A DNA stretch of 64,000 bases from Marinilabilia salmonicolor. GTDB taxonomy: Bacteria; Bacteroidota; Bacteroidia; Bacteroidales; Marinilabiliaceae. The stretch covers positions 19,305 through 83,304 of the forward strand of contig NZ_PVTS01000020.1 in the NCBI RefSeq assembly GCF_003003035.1. The letters are read 5' to 3'. This document shows positions 63,434 through 64,000 of this stretch, one piece after another. Under the pieces are notes generated by a model. The model was not told the origin of the DNA. It did not search any database and was given only the letters and a program-made list of their open reading frames with translations. The translations under genes were made by a program, and so were the position numbers. How positions within the stretch are numbered: position 1 is the stretch's first letter; each line of letters starts with the position of its first letter.

Positions 63434-64000
63434 TCAAAAGCTATCTTTCACTGTTGCAGACACTTCGAGTTTTTCCAGCTCTCTGGTTGATGGGTTTTCT
63501 CTTTCTACATAAAAAGTTATGTTTTCGCCATCGTGTATATCTGTGACATCAGCAGCAATCCTGACCTCTTTTTTGATACGTCCATCTCGTGTCACATGAT
63601 TATCTTTAAGCCATCTAACATTGTGTATAGCAGGTTCTTTCTTCTGCTCCTCAGCCTCTTTCTTTATCTGCTCCTGGTTTTTCTTTGCCTCTTTTAAGTA
63701 CTTACTCTTTCCTTTCATTGCGGCGCCTACGCGATCTTTGATGGTAATTTTGGGGAAAGGAATTTCTTTAAGAGGCATCGTTTTGTTCGGAGTAGGTTTG
63801 CTTGGACTGATGGTTGCACCGGGAATCCCCTGGACTATCTGTCCTCCATGTGCTGTCATGCTCCCAACAGTTGCAATTGGTTTTCCATTTATAGTGACAC
63901 CAGGGCAACCCTGAGCGATCATGTCGGGCGGCCCGGCACAAGTACACATATCGCCCATTACAGCAATGGGTTGTCCTTTAATCGTGACCCCGGGCATTCC
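63434..64000 (-). CDS. PAAR-domain protein with C-terminal extension, partial
   Basis: The frame is open to the right edge, so the N-terminus is missing. The visible part begins inside a PAAR repeat: GQPIAVMGDMCTCAGPPDMI, then GCPGVTINGKPIATVGSM, TAHGGQIVQGIPGATI. PAAR domains form the sharpened tip of type VI secretion and related contractile systems and carry effectors. After about residue 65 a charged coiled-coil-like linker (about 95-120, Lys/Glu-rich) and a beta-sandwich-like end (VRWLKDNHVTRDGRI to the C-terminus) follow, which could bind the effector encoded 19 bp downstream. No other secretion-system gene is in the window. Confidence 0.85.
   Translation of the reverse strand, partial: GMPGVTIKGQPIAVMGDMCTCAGPPDMIAQGCPGVTINGKPIATVGSMTAHGGQIVQGIPGATISPSKPTPNKTMPLKEIPFPKITIKDRVGAAMKGKSKYLKEAKKNQEQIKKEAEEQKKEPAIHNVRWLKDNHVTRDGRIKKEVRIAADVTDIHDGENITFYVERENPSTRELEKLEVSATVKDSF

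Overview
The window reads as chromosomal DNA of a Bacteroidota bacterium, most likely of the Marinilabiliales/Bacteroidales type. The grounds are: many genes are preceded by the Bacteroidetes -7 element TAnnTTTG rather than a Shine-Dalgarno site; several families are typical of the phylum (DUF4296 lipoprotein, DUF5686 protein with a CarboxypepD_reg-like domain, Porin_10-type porin, short RRM protein); and there is a B12-dependent ribonucleotide reductase. No homology search could be run, so all names rest on motifs and family recognition.

Layout. (1) 1-12740, + strand: an AT-rich surface-polysaccharide operon. Its first four genes (NeuB-, NeuC-, PtmE- and NeuA-like) fit synthesis of a CMP-activated nonulosonic acid, probably legionaminic acid. 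They are followed by a Wzx flippase, an acetyltransferase, a possible sialyltransferase-like enzyme with an HP motif, a GT2, three GT4 enzymes and a Wzy-type polymerase. (2) 12741-13290: the operon ends in a scar of an IS21-like element (three 24-bp end repeats and a broken istB) next to the 40-codon stump of another gene. (3) 13291-20574: accessory genes (Fic AMP-transferase, DUF4143 ATPase, LolC/E-like permease, Wzi-like outer-membrane protein) separated by repeat-rich spacers. (4) 21337-24319: a polyprenyl-phosphate sugar transferase and WecB, probably also for polysaccharide. (5) 24936-58518: mostly housekeeping genes (pgk, waaA, nrdJ, gltX, Nudix, mltF-like, porin, folB, tRNA-Cys, glnS, aminotransferase, DUF5686, RRM, Crp-type regulator, DOPA-dioxygenase-like, valS, transglutaminase lipoprotein), then an MFS transporter. 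(6) 59810-64000, - strand: a PAAR-tipped operon running off the window, with a large candidate effector translationally coupled to a small membrane-anchored protein, and two more small genes behind it.

The most unusual signal is in the spacers. Two interspersed, non-coding repeat families (called R1 and R2 here) occur five and about nine times. In both, the arms of the internal hairpins differ between copies but stay complementary, which indicates selection for, or replication through, a folded form. R1 copies all lie on the + strand upstream of + strand genes, and one copy has lost its inner hairpin exactly between 9-bp direct repeats. Further repeats (R3, GC-rich; R4, a diverged pair), a large nested palindrome and a 30-bp triple tandem repeat fill most of the remaining spacers.
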